Source: Alphaproteobacteria bacterium (GTDB lineage Bacteria; Pseudomonadota; Alphaproteobacteria; Micropepsales; Micropepsaceae). From it: a stretch of 64,000 bases of DNA. The stretch lies in NCBI GenBank assembly GCA_017983635.1, contig JAGOBA010000001.1, positions 372,001-436,000 on the forward strand, in the 5' to 3' direction. Shown here in pieces: positions 24,727 to 33,285 of the stretch. Numbering within the stretch: the stretch's first letter is position 1; each line of letters begins with the position of its first letter. A program made the position numbers and the translations under genes. The notes under the pieces are model-generated. The model had not been told where the DNA came from. It did no database searches and saw only the letters and a list, made by a program, of their open reading frames with translations.

Positions 24727-26532
24727 CTACGCCCCAAGCTCTTCGCCGCTGAGGGCGAAGGGGCCTGTGGCGCCTCTTGTCGTCGGGCCTAGGAGGCCTT
24801 CGGTTTGGGGGAGGAGGTGTTCGGCAAAGAACTGCGCGGTGGCGATCCGGGTCTCGAGGAATTGGCGGTCGGGGTCGTTCTTCTTTCGGCGTGCGTCGGC
24901 GGCGAGAGCGCCTATCCCCAAGTAGTGCGCGCCGGCGATGTGGCCCATCATGCGCAGATAGGGGGCGGCGCCGGGGAGCGCGTCGGAGGGGGCGCTGCGC
25001 ATTTTTTCTTGTAGCCAAGCGGTGGCGCTTTCGCCGGCCTTCAAGGCGCGCGCGAGTTCCCGGCCGATGGACCGCAGTTCGGCGGTGCCGCTTTGCTCGC
25101 ATTTCGCCGCTGTGTCGCGCGCCTCGGCGAGGAAGCGGCGCACCGTGTCGCCGTCTTCCAGGGACAGTTTGCGGCCCAAGAGATCCATCGCCTGGATGCC
25201 GTTCGTGCCTTCGTAGATCGGCAGGATGCGCGCGTCGCGGTAGTGTTGGGCGGCGCCGGTTTCTTCGATGAAGCCCATGCCGCCGTGCACCTGCACGCCG
25301 AGCGATGCGGCCTCGACACCCATGTCGGTGGACCAGGCCTTCGAGAGCGGGGTCAGAAGCTCCTCGCGCGACTTGGCGGCGGCGCGAATGGCGGACGTTT
25401 CGCCGTGGCGCGCTTCGTCAATGGCAATCGCGTTGGCCAGGCAGATCGCCCTGCCCGCTTCGGCGATCGCCTTTTGTGTCAGCAACATGCGCCGCACGTC
25501 GGCGTGGAAGATGATCGGCATCATCTCCGTCGTTTCGTGCTGTAGGCCAAAGGGTTTGCCCTGTCGGCGCTCCTTCGCAAAGGCAAGCGCTTGCTGATAG
25601 CTGCGTTCGGCGATGGCGACGCCTTGCACGCCGACATTCAGGCGCGCGGCGTTCATCATAGTGAACATCGCCGACATGCCCTTGTTTTCGTGCCCGATCA
25701 GGAAGCCGGTCGCGCCGCCGTTGTCGCCGAACGACATCACGCAGGTGGGCGAGCCGTGAATGCCGAGCTTGTGCTCAAGGCCGACGCAGCGCAGGTCGTT
25801 GCGCGGACCCAGGCTGCCGTCGGGCTTCACAAGGAATTTCGGCACGAGGAAGAGTGAGATACCGCGCGTGCCGGGTGGTGCGTCGGGCAGCCTTGCGAGC
25901 ACGAGGTGAATAATGTTCTCCGCGGCATCGTGGTCGCCCCAGGTGATGAAGATCTTCGTCCCGGTGATCCGGTAACTGCCGTCGGCTTGCTTCACCGCCT
26001 TCGACTTCAGCGCGCCGACGTCGGAGCCGGCGTGCGGCTCGGTCAGGTTCATCGTGCCGGTCCACGCGCCGGAGATCAGCTTCGGCAGGTAGGCTTGCTT
26101 CTGCTCGGGCGTGCCGTGGGCGGTGAGCGCCTCGATCGCGCCTTGGCTCAGAATCGGGCAAAGGCCGAAAGCCATGTTCGCGGACTGCCACATCTCTTGC
26201 ACGGCGATACCTACCGCGTGTGGCAGGCCTTGGCCGCCGAACTCGGTCGCGCCAGTGATGCTGTTCCAGCCGCCGTCGACGAAGGCTCTGTAGGCGGCGG
26301 CGAAACCTGTCGCGAGTGTAACCTTGCCGTTCTCAAGCCTCGCGCCCTCCTTGTCGCCGATGCGGTTGACCGGTGCGAGGACTTCGCCCGCGAATCGACC
26401 AGCCTCCTCCAAGACGGCGTCGACGAGATCGTCGCTCAATTCCGCGTACGCAGAATTGCCATAAAGGCGGGGTAGTCCTGCGATCGCATCGAGGGCGAAC
26501 CGGAGTTGCTTCACAGGGGCGTGATACGTCAT
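24727..26532 (-). CDS. acyl-CoA dehydrogenase, DmdC-like four-domain type
   Basis: A 601-residue flavoprotein of the acyl-CoA dehydrogenase superfamily with the extra N- and C-terminal domains seen in 3-methylmercaptopropionyl-CoA dehydrogenase (DmdC) and FadE-like enzymes. The N-terminal MTYHAPVKQLRFALD is typical of that group. Core motifs include ATEFGGQGLP, MNLTEPHAGSDVG (FAD/acyl-CoA binding), HGGMGFIEETG and RILPIYEGTNGIQAMDL. It introduces a trans-2 double bond into an acyl-CoA and passes electrons to ETF; the window also encodes ETF-QO (51285-52952). The long upstream extension is not used; ATG 26532 is standard. It is divergent from the YceI operon. Confidence 0.92.
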   Translation of the reverse strand: MTYHAPVKQLRFALDAIAGLPRLYGNSAYAELSDDLVDAVLEEAGRFAGEVLAPVNRIGDKEGARLENGKVTLATGFAAAYRAFVDGGWNSITGATEFGGQGLPHAVGIAVQEMWQSANMAFGLCPILSQGAIEALTAHGTPEQKQAYLPKLISGAWTGTMNLTEPHAGSDVGALKSKAVKQADGSYRITGTKIFITWGDHDAAENIIHLVLARLPDAPPGTRGISLFLVPKFLVKPDGSLGPRNDLRCVGLEHKLGIHGSPTCVMSFGDNGGATGFLIGHENKGMSAMFTMMNAARLNVGVQGVAIAERSYQQALAFAKERRQGKPFGLQHETTEMMPIIFHADVRRMLLTQKAIAEAGRAICLANAIAIDEARHGETSAIRAAAKSREELLTPLSKAWSTDMGVEAASLGVQVHGGMGFIEETGAAQHYRDARILPIYEGTNGIQAMDLLGRKLSLEDGDTVRRFLAEARDTAAKCEQSGTAELRSIGRELARALKAGESATAWLQEKMRSAPSDALPGAAPYLRMMGHIAGAHYLGIGALAADARRKKNDPDRQFLETRIATAQFFAEHLLPQTEGLLGPTTRGATGPFALSGEELGA

Positions 26533-26653
26533 AGAAAAGCCTTTGCCGCGTGCGGGTTCTACAAGATGCGCGCAGGAGCCCCTGGTCGCACAGGGAAACG
26601 CGCTAGATAATGGGAACAATACGTCACCCCACCCCTCAAGGACCAACCCCAAG

Positions 26654-27259
26654 ATGTTACGACCATCACTGTTTGCCGCCATGTTCGCAGTTGCAGCGGT
26701 GCCTGCTTTAGCCGACGTCTCCCAGAATCCGCAGGCGGCGCCCAAGGGAAAGTACAAGCTCGAGCCGAACCACACGGGCGTGTTGTTCTGCGTCCGCCAC
26801 ATGGGGATCAGCGACTATTGCGGGCGCTTTGCAAAGATCTCGGGAACGATGAGCTTCAACGGCGCGCAGCCGGAGAAAAGTTCTGCCGATATCACGATCG
26901 ATACGACCAGCGTCGATACGCCGTCGAGCGCGTTGAACGACAAGCTCAAGGCGGAGTTTCTGGAGACCGCGAAGTTCCCGACCGCAGGCTTTAAGACGAC
27001 GTCAGTCAAAGTCACCGGGAACAACGAGGGGGAGATCACGGGCAATTTCACTCTACATGGCGTGACCAAGCCGTTGACGCTAAAGGCGACCTTCAATGGC
27101 GGCACGCAGCACCCGTTTGCGAACACCTACGCCGTCGGGTTTTCGGCGATGGCGAAGTTCAAGCACGCAGACTTCAATTTTCCAGACGTTGCATGGCGCG
27201 CGTTTATCGGCGACGACATTACGCTCTACATCGAAACCGAGTTTTTGGCTGAGAAATAG
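26654..27259 (+). CDS. YceI family periplasmic protein, copy 1
   Basis: A 201-residue protein with a signal peptide (MLRPSLFAAMFAVAAVPALA). The mature part is the YceI lipocalin-like barrel (YKLEPNHTGVLFCVRHMG ... ITIDTTSVDTPSSALNDKLK ... FNFPDVAWRAFIGDDITLYIETEF). YceI barrels bind isoprenoid quinones or similar polyprenyl lipids in the periplasm. The ATG at 26654 follows AAGGACCAACCCCAAG, and the preceding frame has no signal. It is first of a three-gene unit with cytochrome b561 and a second YceI (gaps of 5 bp and about 7 bp), a typical arrangement. Confidence 0.92.
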   Translation: MLRPSLFAAMFAVAAVPALADVSQNPQAAPKGKYKLEPNHTGVLFCVRHMGISDYCGRFAKISGTMSFNGAQPEKSSADITIDTTSVDTPSSALNDKLKAEFLETAKFPTAGFKTTSVKVTGNNEGEITGNFTLHGVTKPLTLKATFNGGTQHPFANTYAVGFSAMAKFKHADFNFPDVAWRAFIGDDITLYIETEFLAEK

Positions 27260-27264
27260 GACCT

Positions 27265-27819
27265 ATGAATTCCGAAACGCGCTACGGCACAGTGGCGATG
27301 ATCCTGCACTGGCTCATCGCCTTCGCCATCATTTCGCTTCTGATCATCGGCAAGTACATGCACGGTTTGCCGAATAGCGATCCGGACAAGTTCGCGCTTT
27401 ATCAAGCGCACAAATCGTTCGGCATCACGGTGCTGGTGCTGACGTTGTTGCGCATTCTGTGGCGGTTCATGAACAAGGTGCCGCCGATGCCCGCGGGGAT
27501 GCAGGCGTGGCAGCGCTTCGGGGCGCACGCCAGCCATGTGTTGCTCTACGTGCTGGCACTCGCCATACCGCTCAGCGGCTGGGCGATGGTGTCGGCTTCG
27601 CCGCTCGGCATTCCGACGATCTGGTTCGGCGTGGCGGAGGTCCCGCATTTGCCGATCACGCCCAGTGAGGAAGGCCATGAGCAATTCGAGGAGGCGCACG
27701 AGTTGCTCGGCAATTTGATGATCTTGCTGCTCATCGCCCATGTCGTGGCGGCGCTGAAGCATCATTTCTGGGACCGCGATACGGTGCTTCGGCGCATGCT
27801 GCCGTTTACGAAGGTGTGA
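27265..27819 (+). CDS. cytochrome b561 family protein
   Basis: A 184-residue di-haem membrane protein with four transmembrane helices. Haem-ligand histidines lie in AMILHWLIAF, YQAHKSFG, ASHVLLYVLAL and AHVVAALKHHF. Proteins of this type pass electrons between the quinone pool and periplasmic partners. The location between two YceI genes fits a quinone-linked redox function. The start ATG is 5 bp past the YceI stop. Confidence 0.92.
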   Translation: MNSETRYGTVAMILHWLIAFAIISLLIIGKYMHGLPNSDPDKFALYQAHKSFGITVLVLTLLRILWRFMNKVPPMPAGMQAWQRFGAHASHVLLYVLALAIPLSGWAMVSASPLGIPTIWFGVAEVPHLPITPSEEGHEQFEEAHELLGNLMILLLIAHVVAALKHHFWDRDTVLRRMLPFTKV

Positions 27820-27826
27820 GATCGTG

Positions 27827-28393
27827 ATGTTTCGTTCTAGTGTTTTGTACGGTGCAGCGCTGTTCGTCGCGGTTTCCGCGGCGGCGGCGCCGGCCAAGTG
27901 GACGGTCGATCCCGCGAAAAGTTCGCTCAGTTGGGCTGTCACGGTGAATGGGCAGGCGGTCACGGGCGCGTTTCCGGCGTTCGGCGCATTGATCGCGTTC
28001 GACTCCGCCGATCTTGCGCACTCGTCAGCGAAGATCACGGTGGACATGACGGCTGTGAAGTCCGGTGATTCGACACGCGATGCGATGCTGCTCAAGCCGG
28101 ACTGGTACAATGTGCTGGATTTCCCACAGGCCGTATTTCAGACGACATCGTTCGTGGCCAAGGGCGGCGACAAGTACGATGCCGTCGGCACGCTGACGTT
28201 GAAGGGCGTGACGAAGCCGTTGACGCTGCCGCTCACGATCAAGATCTCGGGCAACGGTGCGGTCGCGACGGGTGATGTTATTTTGAAGCGGCGCGAGTTC
28301 AATGTCGGCGCAAGCAAAGACTTCGCCGCCGATAGCCCCGTGGCGCTCAGCGTCAAAGTCATGGTGAACGTGACGGCGAAGCGCGCGAACTAG
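27827..28393 (+). CDS. YceI family periplasmic protein, copy 2
   Basis: A 188-residue YceI-family barrel protein with signal peptide (MFRSSVLYGAALFVAVSAAAA). It is clearly diverged from copy 1: the opening is KWTVDPAKSSLSWAVTVNGQAV, then DMTAVKSGDSTRDAMLLKPDWYNVLDFPQAVFQTTSF, the usual YceI mid-region. The likely role is binding a polyprenyl quinone beside the b561 cytochrome. A GTG at 27824 immediately precedes the ATG; I chose the ATG. It closes the three-gene unit; a 37-bp gap follows before the Sua5 gene. Confidence 0.9.
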   Translation: MFRSSVLYGAALFVAVSAAAAPAKWTVDPAKSSLSWAVTVNGQAVTGAFPAFGALIAFDSADLAHSSAKITVDMTAVKSGDSTRDAMLLKPDWYNVLDFPQAVFQTTSFVAKGGDKYDAVGTLTLKGVTKPLTLPLTIKISGNGAVATGDVILKRREFNVGASKDFAADSPVALSVKVMVNVTAKRAN

Positions 28394-28430
28394 CCTTCCG
28401 TCCGCCGCGCGGCGCCGCTAAGACTGACGC

Positions 28431-29390
28431 ATGACGGGGCCCGCCACCATTCTCGATCCGACGCCGGCCGCCCTGGCAAAGGCGGCGCGGCTGCTTGGCG
28501 AGGGTGCGCTAGTCGCGTTCCCGACGGAGACCGTGTACGGGCTTGGCGCCGATGCGGGCCGGGACGAGGCTGTGGCCTCTATCTTCGCGGCCAAGGGGCG
28601 GCCGCAGTTCAATCCGCTGATCGTGCATGTCGCCGATCTTGCTGCGGCCGAACGGCTGGGTGCGTTCGACGAGCGCGCGCGAAAGCTCGCGCGGACCTTT
28701 TGGCCGGGCGCGCTGACGCTCGTCGTACCGCGCCGCAAGGATGCCGGGGTCTCATGGCTGGCGACGGCTGGGCTGGAGACGATTGCGTTGCGGGTGCCGA
28801 AGCATGCGATCGCGCAGCAGCTGCTCGCGGCGTTTGGCGGCCCGATCGCGGCGCCGAGTGCGAACCGCTCCGGGACGGTCACCGCGACGACGGCGCAGCA
28901 TGTGGCGGAGAGCCTGGGGGCCGAGGTCGGGCTCATCCTCGACGGCGGACCGACGGCGCACGGGTTGGAGTCGACGATCGTGGGGCTCCCTGAAACGGTG
29001 CCGACGCTGCTGCGTCCGGGCGCGATCACGCGCGAGGCGCTCGAGGCGGTGATCGGACCGCTGGGCGTGGCTTCGGATCATGCGGAGGCGCCGCACTCGC
29101 CGGGGCGGCTGAAGCGGCACTACGCGACCGGCAAACCGTTGCGGCTGAACGCGACCAGTGTTGCGGGAGACGAAGCGCTGCTGGCGTTCGGGACGCCACT
29201 CGGCGGCGCGCGAACGACGATGAATTTGAGCCCGAGCGGCGACTTGCGCGAGGCGGCGGCGCATCTGTTTGCAATGCTGCGTACGCTCGATGCGGGCGAG
29301 GCCCGGGCGATTGCGGTCATGACCATTCCATCGACCGGGCTTGGAGAGGCGATCAACGACCGGCTTCAACGCGCGGCGGTGCGGGAGTAG
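28431..29390 (+). CDS. tsaC: L-threonylcarbamoyladenylate synthase, Sua5 type
   Basis: A 319-residue cytosolic enzyme that makes threonylcarbamoyl-AMP from threonine, bicarbonate and ATP, the first step of tRNA t6A37 synthesis. The N-terminal YrdC domain (about 1-210) has the FPTETVYGLGADA and AAKGRPQFNPLIVHV motifs and the SANRSG and GGPTAHGLESTIVG segments. A linker with SPGRLKRHYAT leads into a C-terminal Sua5 domain of about 100 residues. The length fits Sua5 rather than the shorter TsaC. The ATG at 28431 opens MTGPATILDPT; no operon partner is evident downstream. Confidence 0.95.
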   Translation: MTGPATILDPTPAALAKAARLLGEGALVAFPTETVYGLGADAGRDEAVASIFAAKGRPQFNPLIVHVADLAAAERLGAFDERARKLARTFWPGALTLVVPRRKDAGVSWLATAGLETIALRVPKHAIAQQLLAAFGGPIAAPSANRSGTVTATTAQHVAESLGAEVGLILDGGPTAHGLESTIVGLPETVPTLLRPGAITREALEAVIGPLGVASDHAEAPHSPGRLKRHYATGKPLRLNATSVAGDEALLAFGTPLGGARTTMNLSPSGDLREAAAHLFAMLRTLDAGEARAIAVMTIPSTGLGEAINDRLQRAAVRE

Positions 29391-29506
29391 GATCAGGTGA
29401 TGGCGAACGATTTGGCTTGGACGTCGCAGCCGCGCCTGCAGGCACAGATTGCGAAATACCGCGTACCGGGGGCGTCGATCGCAACGGGGATTGGCGTTGT
29501 TTCGGC

Positions 29507-29878
29507 TCACCTCGCCCTTCCGGAATCGGAAGGAAGAGGGGTCGGGGGTGAGGGATGGCCCCGTGGCGGAGAGTCAGACAGAAGAAAATTCACCACCAAG
29601 GCGCGAAGGGCACCAGGAGGCTCGCGCTACTCGCATACAAGGCGCGTGCGCTTAATCTGTTGCGCTTCGCGCAAATCCTGCATCGGCGCGCAGCGCCTTC
29701 TCGCGACGGCCCGTTCGAGCAGAGACGTTGCCGACGATGTTGAGCGTCTTGGTGCCCTTCGTGCCTTGGTAGTGAAATTTCCTCTTGCCGCCCGCACATC
29801 CGCACCGAGCCTGCGGATGGCTCTCCCTCACCCCCAGATCCTCTCCCTCCCAAAAGATGGAAGGGAGAAGGGGGAAGG
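29507..29878. repeat. nested pair of inverted repeats of two families
   Basis: The outer arms (about 29507-29565 and 29815-29878; cores GGGGGTGAGGGA and TCCCTCACCCCC) are inverted copies. Inside them is a second inverted pair (about 29583-29620 and 29745-29785; cores CGAAGGGCACCA and TGGTGCCCTTCG). The whole 494-bp gap 29391-29884 has no supported gene; open frames crossing it only translate the repeats. About 100 bp before the left arm holds a short open frame with no family. Confidence 0.75.
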
Positions 29879-29884
29879 ACTGGC

Positions 29885-31300
29885 ATGACCCCATCGCGCG
29901 ACGTGCTTGAGCGATTGAAGGCAGCCGCCGGTGCCAATGGGTGGACGGAGGATGCGGCGGAGATTGAGCCGCATCTTGTCGAATGGCGCGAGCGGTTCAA
30001 GGGCGCGACGGCCCTGATGCTGAAGCCCGGAACGGTTGCGGCGGTGTCGGCGGTCGTCAAGGTGTGCGCGGAAACGGGGACGGCGATCGTGCCGCAAGGC
30101 GGGAACACGGGGCTCGTCGGCGGGCAAATTCCGAATGCGAACGGCGCAGAGGTCCTGTTGTCGTTGAAGCGGCTGAACCGCGTGCGCGTGGTCGATCCGC
30201 TGGCGAACACAATGACGGTCGATGCCGGCTGCATTCTGGCCGACGTGCAGGCGGCGGCGGAAGCGGCGGACCGGCTATTTCCGCTTAGTCTTGCGTCCGA
30301 GGGATCGGCGACGATCGGCGGCTTGGTGTCGACGAATGCCGGCGGCACCGGGGTTCTCGCCTATGGAAACATGCGCGAGTTGGTGTTGGGACTTGAGGCG
30401 GTGTTGCCGAGCGGGGAGATTTGGAATGGCCTCGGCGCGCTGCGCAAAGACAATACCGGTTACGATTTGAAGCAGCTCTTCATTGGAGCCGAGGGGACGC
30501 TCGGCGTCGTCACAGGGGCGGTCGTGAAGCTCTACCCGAAGCCGGCGCTGATCGAGACGGCGCTTGCGGCGGTTGAGAGCATCGACAAGGCGCTCGACCT
30601 GCTCAACTTCGCGCGGGCGCAGAGTGGCAGCGTGACGGCGTTCGAGTTGATGCCGCGGCGCGGGCTTGAGATGGTGTTGAAGCATATGCCTGGGACACGC
30701 GATCCGTTCGTGCGCGCCTATCCGTGGGTCGTGCTGATCGACGTGTCGCTGTTCGCGGAAGCGCAGATCGGCGCCGCGCAGCACTTGTTGACGGAGGCGG
30801 CGAGCGCGGGACTGATCCTCGATGGCGTGGTGGCGACGTCGCTGGCGCAAGCGCAGGGACTTTGGAAGCTGCGCGATTCGCTGTCGGAAGCGCAAAAGCC
30901 CGAAGGGGGCAGCCTGAAGCACGATGTCAGCGTGCCAATTTCTTCCATCCCGCGCTTCATCGACGAAGCTTCGCGCGCCGTCATCGCCGCGGTTCCCGGC
31001 GCGCGGCCGGTGCCGTTCGGGCATCTGGGCGACGGCAACATCCACTTCAACATCAGCCAGCCGGTCGGGGGGGGCGACAAGGCCGCGTTCCTCGCCCGTG
31101 TTGATGACGTCGCGCGCCTTGTGCACGACATCGTGCACACCTACGGCGGCTCGATCAGCGCAGAGCACGGCATCGGCGCAGCGAAGGTGGACGAGATCAC
31201 GCGCTACAAAAGCCCGGTGGCGCTGGAAGCCATGCGCGCCGTCAAGCGCGCACTCGACCCGAAGGGGATCATGAACCCGGGGAAGGTTGTGCGGATTTAG
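29885..31300 (+). CDS. FAD-binding 2-hydroxyacid dehydrogenase (D-lactate/D-2-hydroxyglutarate type)
   Basis: A 471-residue flavoprotein of the VAO/GlcD superfamily. The PCMH FAD-binding domain shows PQGGNTGLVGG (about residues 76-86), ASEGSATIGGLVSTNAGG and GAEGTLGVVT. The C-terminal cap ends with the metal and substrate-binding HLGDGNIHFN and the SAEHGIG histidine motif. Relatives oxidise D-lactate, D-2-hydroxyglutarate or glycolate; the absence of GlcE/GlcF and the length favour the single-subunit D-2HG/D-lactate type. ATG 29885 follows a palindromic element and the sequence GGACTGGC. It lies 20 bp before the DUF1905 gene. Confidence 0.92.
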   Translation: MTPSRDVLERLKAAAGANGWTEDAAEIEPHLVEWRERFKGATALMLKPGTVAAVSAVVKVCAETGTAIVPQGGNTGLVGGQIPNANGAEVLLSLKRLNRVRVVDPLANTMTVDAGCILADVQAAAEAADRLFPLSLASEGSATIGGLVSTNAGGTGVLAYGNMRELVLGLEAVLPSGEIWNGLGALRKDNTGYDLKQLFIGAEGTLGVVTGAVVKLYPKPALIETALAAVESIDKALDLLNFARAQSGSVTAFELMPRRGLEMVLKHMPGTRDPFVRAYPWVVLIDVSLFAEAQIGAAQHLLTEAASAGLILDGVVATSLAQAQGLWKLRDSLSEAQKPEGGSLKHDVSVPISSIPRFIDEASRAVIAAVPGARPVPFGHLGDGNIHFNISQPVGGGDKAAFLARVDDVARLVHDIVHTYGGSISAEHGIGAAKVDEITRYKSPVALEAMRAVKRALDPKGIMNPGKVVRI

Positions 31301-31320
31301 GCGCGGTGCCAGGAAGAGAA

Positions 31321-31632
31321 GTGACTGCTTACAAACATACCTTTCGCGCCAAGCTTTGGCTCTATGACGGAGCTGGGGCTTGGCATTTTGTGACGTTGCC
31401 GAAGGCGTTGGCGGCTGAGATACGGTTTTTCGCTGCGGGGCCCCGGCGAGGGTTTGGGTCGGTGCGCGTGGTGGCGAACATTGGTGAGAGCTCGTGGCGC
31501 ACGTCGATCTTCCCGAGCAAGAACGCGGGGTCATATTTGCTGCCGGTGAAGGGCGAAATCCGACGCGCGGAGAGGCTTGAGGTTGGGCGGATGGTGAAGG
31601 TAACGCTCGCGATCGAGGGCCGCGAGATTTGA
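31321..31632 (+). CDS. DUF1905 domain protein
   Basis: A 103-residue protein matching the DUF1905 beta-barrel pattern: FRAKLWLYDGAGAWHFVTLP, FGSVRVVANIGESSWRTSIFP and YLLPVKGEIRRAERLEVGRMVKVTL. The function of the family is unknown. I chose the GTG at 31321 because AGGAAGAG lies 3-9 nt upstream; another GTG at 31306 is in frame but would put the Shine-Dalgarno inside the coding region. It is convergent with the FKBP lipoprotein gene, with a palindrome between. Confidence 0.85.
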   Translation: MTAYKHTFRAKLWLYDGAGAWHFVTLPKALAAEIRFFAAGPRRGFGSVRVVANIGESSWRTSIFPSKNAGSYLLPVKGEIRRAERLEVGRMVKVTLAIEGREI

Positions 31633-31640
31633 TCTTCCTT

Positions 31641-31721
31641 CCTGGGATCGCCGGCATCCTTGCGGGCTCTTCTCTTTCAGCGCCGCAAGAATGAGCCGGC
31701 AAGGATGCCGGCGGTCCCAGG
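31641..31721. repeat. palindromic repeat, CTGGGANCGCSGGC family, copy 4
   Basis: Arms at 31641-31669 and 31693-31721 match at 27 of 29 positions as inverted copies. It fills the gap between convergent genes, ending 4 bp before the FKBP gene stop. It is the same family as copies at 3648, 4375 and 5761, 26 kb away. Confidence 0.88.
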
Positions 31722-31725
31722 AGGA

Positions 31726-32253
31726 TTATTTGATTTTCAGGAGTTCGATGTCGAAGACAAGGACCTGATCCGGCTTGATCGAGCCCTTACCCTTGCAGCC
31801 ATACGCGAGGTCGCTTGGGATCGTGACGTTCCATTTGTCGCCTTCCTTCATCATGGTCAGCGCTTCCTGCCAACCTTTGATGACGCCGCCGGCTTCGAAT
31901 TCCGCCGGCGGTTCGCTGGGCTTGGTTTCGTCGAAAACCGTGCCGTCGATCAGGGTGCCGCGATAGCGGACTTGCACGTTCGAGGCCCAAGTTGGGTTGC
32001 GCGTACCCTTACCGGCTTGGAGCACTTTGTACCGCAAGCCGCTTTCGGTGATCTTGATGCCGTCGGCTTTCTTGTTCGCCTCCAAGTACGCCGTCATCTT
32101 GCTCCAGTTCGCTTGATCGCGCGGAGGGCATGCGTCGACGGCGCGGACCTTGGGCTTTTCCTCTTCGCCGCCGCCCAGAGAGAACACGCAGCCGCCGAGC
32201 GAGGCGCTGGCCAGAAGTACAAAAAACATAGCGGCGAGACGGCCGTGCAGCAT
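31726..32253 (-). CDS. FKBP-type peptidyl-prolyl isomerase, lipoprotein
   Basis: A 175-residue protein with a lipoprotein signal: MLHGRLAAMFFVLLASASLGGC, where Cys22 would be lipidated. The mature part has an acidic linker and a C-terminal FKBP domain (ESGLRYKVLQAGKG, VQVRYRGTLIDGTVFDET, FEAGGVIKGWQEALTMMKEGDKW, IPSDLAYGCKG, LVFDIELLKIK). It should catalyse proline isomerisation of envelope proteins, as FkpA does. The usual ...LAYGxxG is intact, with a Cys in place of the common G or E. Start choice follows the signal peptide. It is divergent from the SDR gene at 32378. Confidence 0.92.
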   Translation of the reverse strand: MLHGRLAAMFFVLLASASLGGCVFSLGGGEEEKPKVRAVDACPPRDQANWSKMTAYLEANKKADGIKITESGLRYKVLQAGKGTRNPTWASNVQVRYRGTLIDGTVFDETKPSEPPAEFEAGGVIKGWQEALTMMKEGDKWNVTIPSDLAYGCKGKGSIKPDQVLVFDIELLKIK

Positions 32254-32377
32254 TGCGGACTCCGGATTCGAAGCAGGGGTGGAAGGCGGGGCAAACTGCC
32301 CCGGTTGGCGGGCGCGTGGCAAGTGGGATGTGCTAGGAAATTCCGGTCATGCAACCCTATCGCGAAAAGGACAATCC

Positions 32378-33232
32378 ATGAGTCAATCAAGCGCAACCCG
32401 GCAGGCAATTTTCATTACCGGGGCCGCTTCGGGTATGGGGCGAGAAACGGCGAAGTTGTTCGCCTCCAAGGGGTGGCTTGTGGGGGCGAGCGACGTGAAC
32501 GACGCGGGGCTCAAAACACTCGAGCAGGAGCTCGGCTCGGAGAACTGTTGGATTCGCGTGATGGACGTCACCAAGAAAGCGGACTTCGACAGCGCGCTCA
32601 GTTCGTTTGCGGACAAGTCGGGCGGGCGCTTGGACCTCTTGTTCAACAACGCGGGCATTGGCGAGTCGGGTTGGTTCGAGGACGTGCCGTACGAGGCGGC
32701 GATGCGGGTGGTGCAGATCAACTTCGTCGGCGCGCTGAACGGTGCTTATGCGGCTTTGCCCTATTTGAAGAAGACGCCGAACTCGCTTCTGTTCACGACC
32801 TCGTCGTCATCGGCCACCTATGGCATGCCGCGGATCGCGGTCTATGCGGCGACGAAGCATGGCGTGAAGGGGCTGACGGAGGCGCTGTCGGTCGAGTGGC
32901 AGCGGCACGGGGTGCGGGTCGCGGACGTATTGCCGGGGTTGATCGATACCGCGATCTTGCGCTCGACGCCGAACCGCTCGGGCGATGCACCGAAACCTTC
33001 GGAGGAGCAGTTCTATGCGAACGCGCCGAAGAAGGGGATGTTCCGGCTGATGCCGGCCGACAGCGTCGCCAAGTGCGTGTGGGAGGCCTATCACGCACCA
33101 AAGACCAAGCTGCACTACTACGTGCCCAAGGACATCGCCTGGATCGACCGGATCAAAGGGTTTGCGCCGAACTACATTCGCGCGCGGATCTCGAAGATGC
33201 TGCCGGGGCTCAGCCCCGATCCTCAAAAATAG
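32378..33232 (+). CDS. SDR family oxidoreductase
   Basis: A 284-residue classical short-chain dehydrogenase. The cofactor motif is TGAASGMGRETA (about residues 14-25), with FNNAGIGESG, the catalytic Ser in TTSSSSATYG and Tyr-Lys in YAATKHGVKG. The C-terminal third (AKCVWEAYHAPKTKLHYYVPKD) resembles a group of SDRs annotated as acting on long-chain or steroid-like alcohols, but the substrate is not known. ATG 32378 is preceded by AAAAGGACAATCC; the long open frame before it is over the FKBP gene. A GGAGA/TCTCC hairpin follows the stop (about 33236-33260). Confidence 0.88.
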   Translation: MSQSSATRQAIFITGAASGMGRETAKLFASKGWLVGASDVNDAGLKTLEQELGSENCWIRVMDVTKKADFDSALSSFADKSGGRLDLLFNNAGIGESGWFEDVPYEAAMRVVQINFVGALNGAYAALPYLKKTPNSLLFTTSSSSATYGMPRIAVYAATKHGVKGLTEALSVEWQRHGVRVADVLPGLIDTAILRSTPNRSGDAPKPSEEQFYANAPKKGMFRLMPADSVAKCVWEAYHAPKTKLHYYVPKDIAWIDRIKGFAPNYIRARISKMLPGLSPDPQK

Positions 33233-33235
33233 AAA

Positions 33236-33260
33236 GGGCCGGAGATCGCTCTCCAGCCCC
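33236..33260 (+). terminator. weak hairpin downstream of the SDR gene
   Basis: GGGC-GGAGA and TCTCC-GCCC flank a four-base loop shortly after the SDR stop codon, with one mismatch. There is no clear T run, so termination is only possible. Confidence 0.3.
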
Positions 33261-33285
33261 TCGGTCTCTCCTGCAGGCGCGGCCG

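Noticed and set aside
29397..29888. 163-codon frame after the Sua5 gene
   Set aside because: Most of it is the translation of nested repeats. The first 35 codons show no family likeness; a decayed gene start cannot be excluded but is not supported.
33236..33260. Strong terminator after the SDR gene
   Set aside because: The stem has a mismatch and no T run, so I kept it only as a weak hairpin at low confidence.
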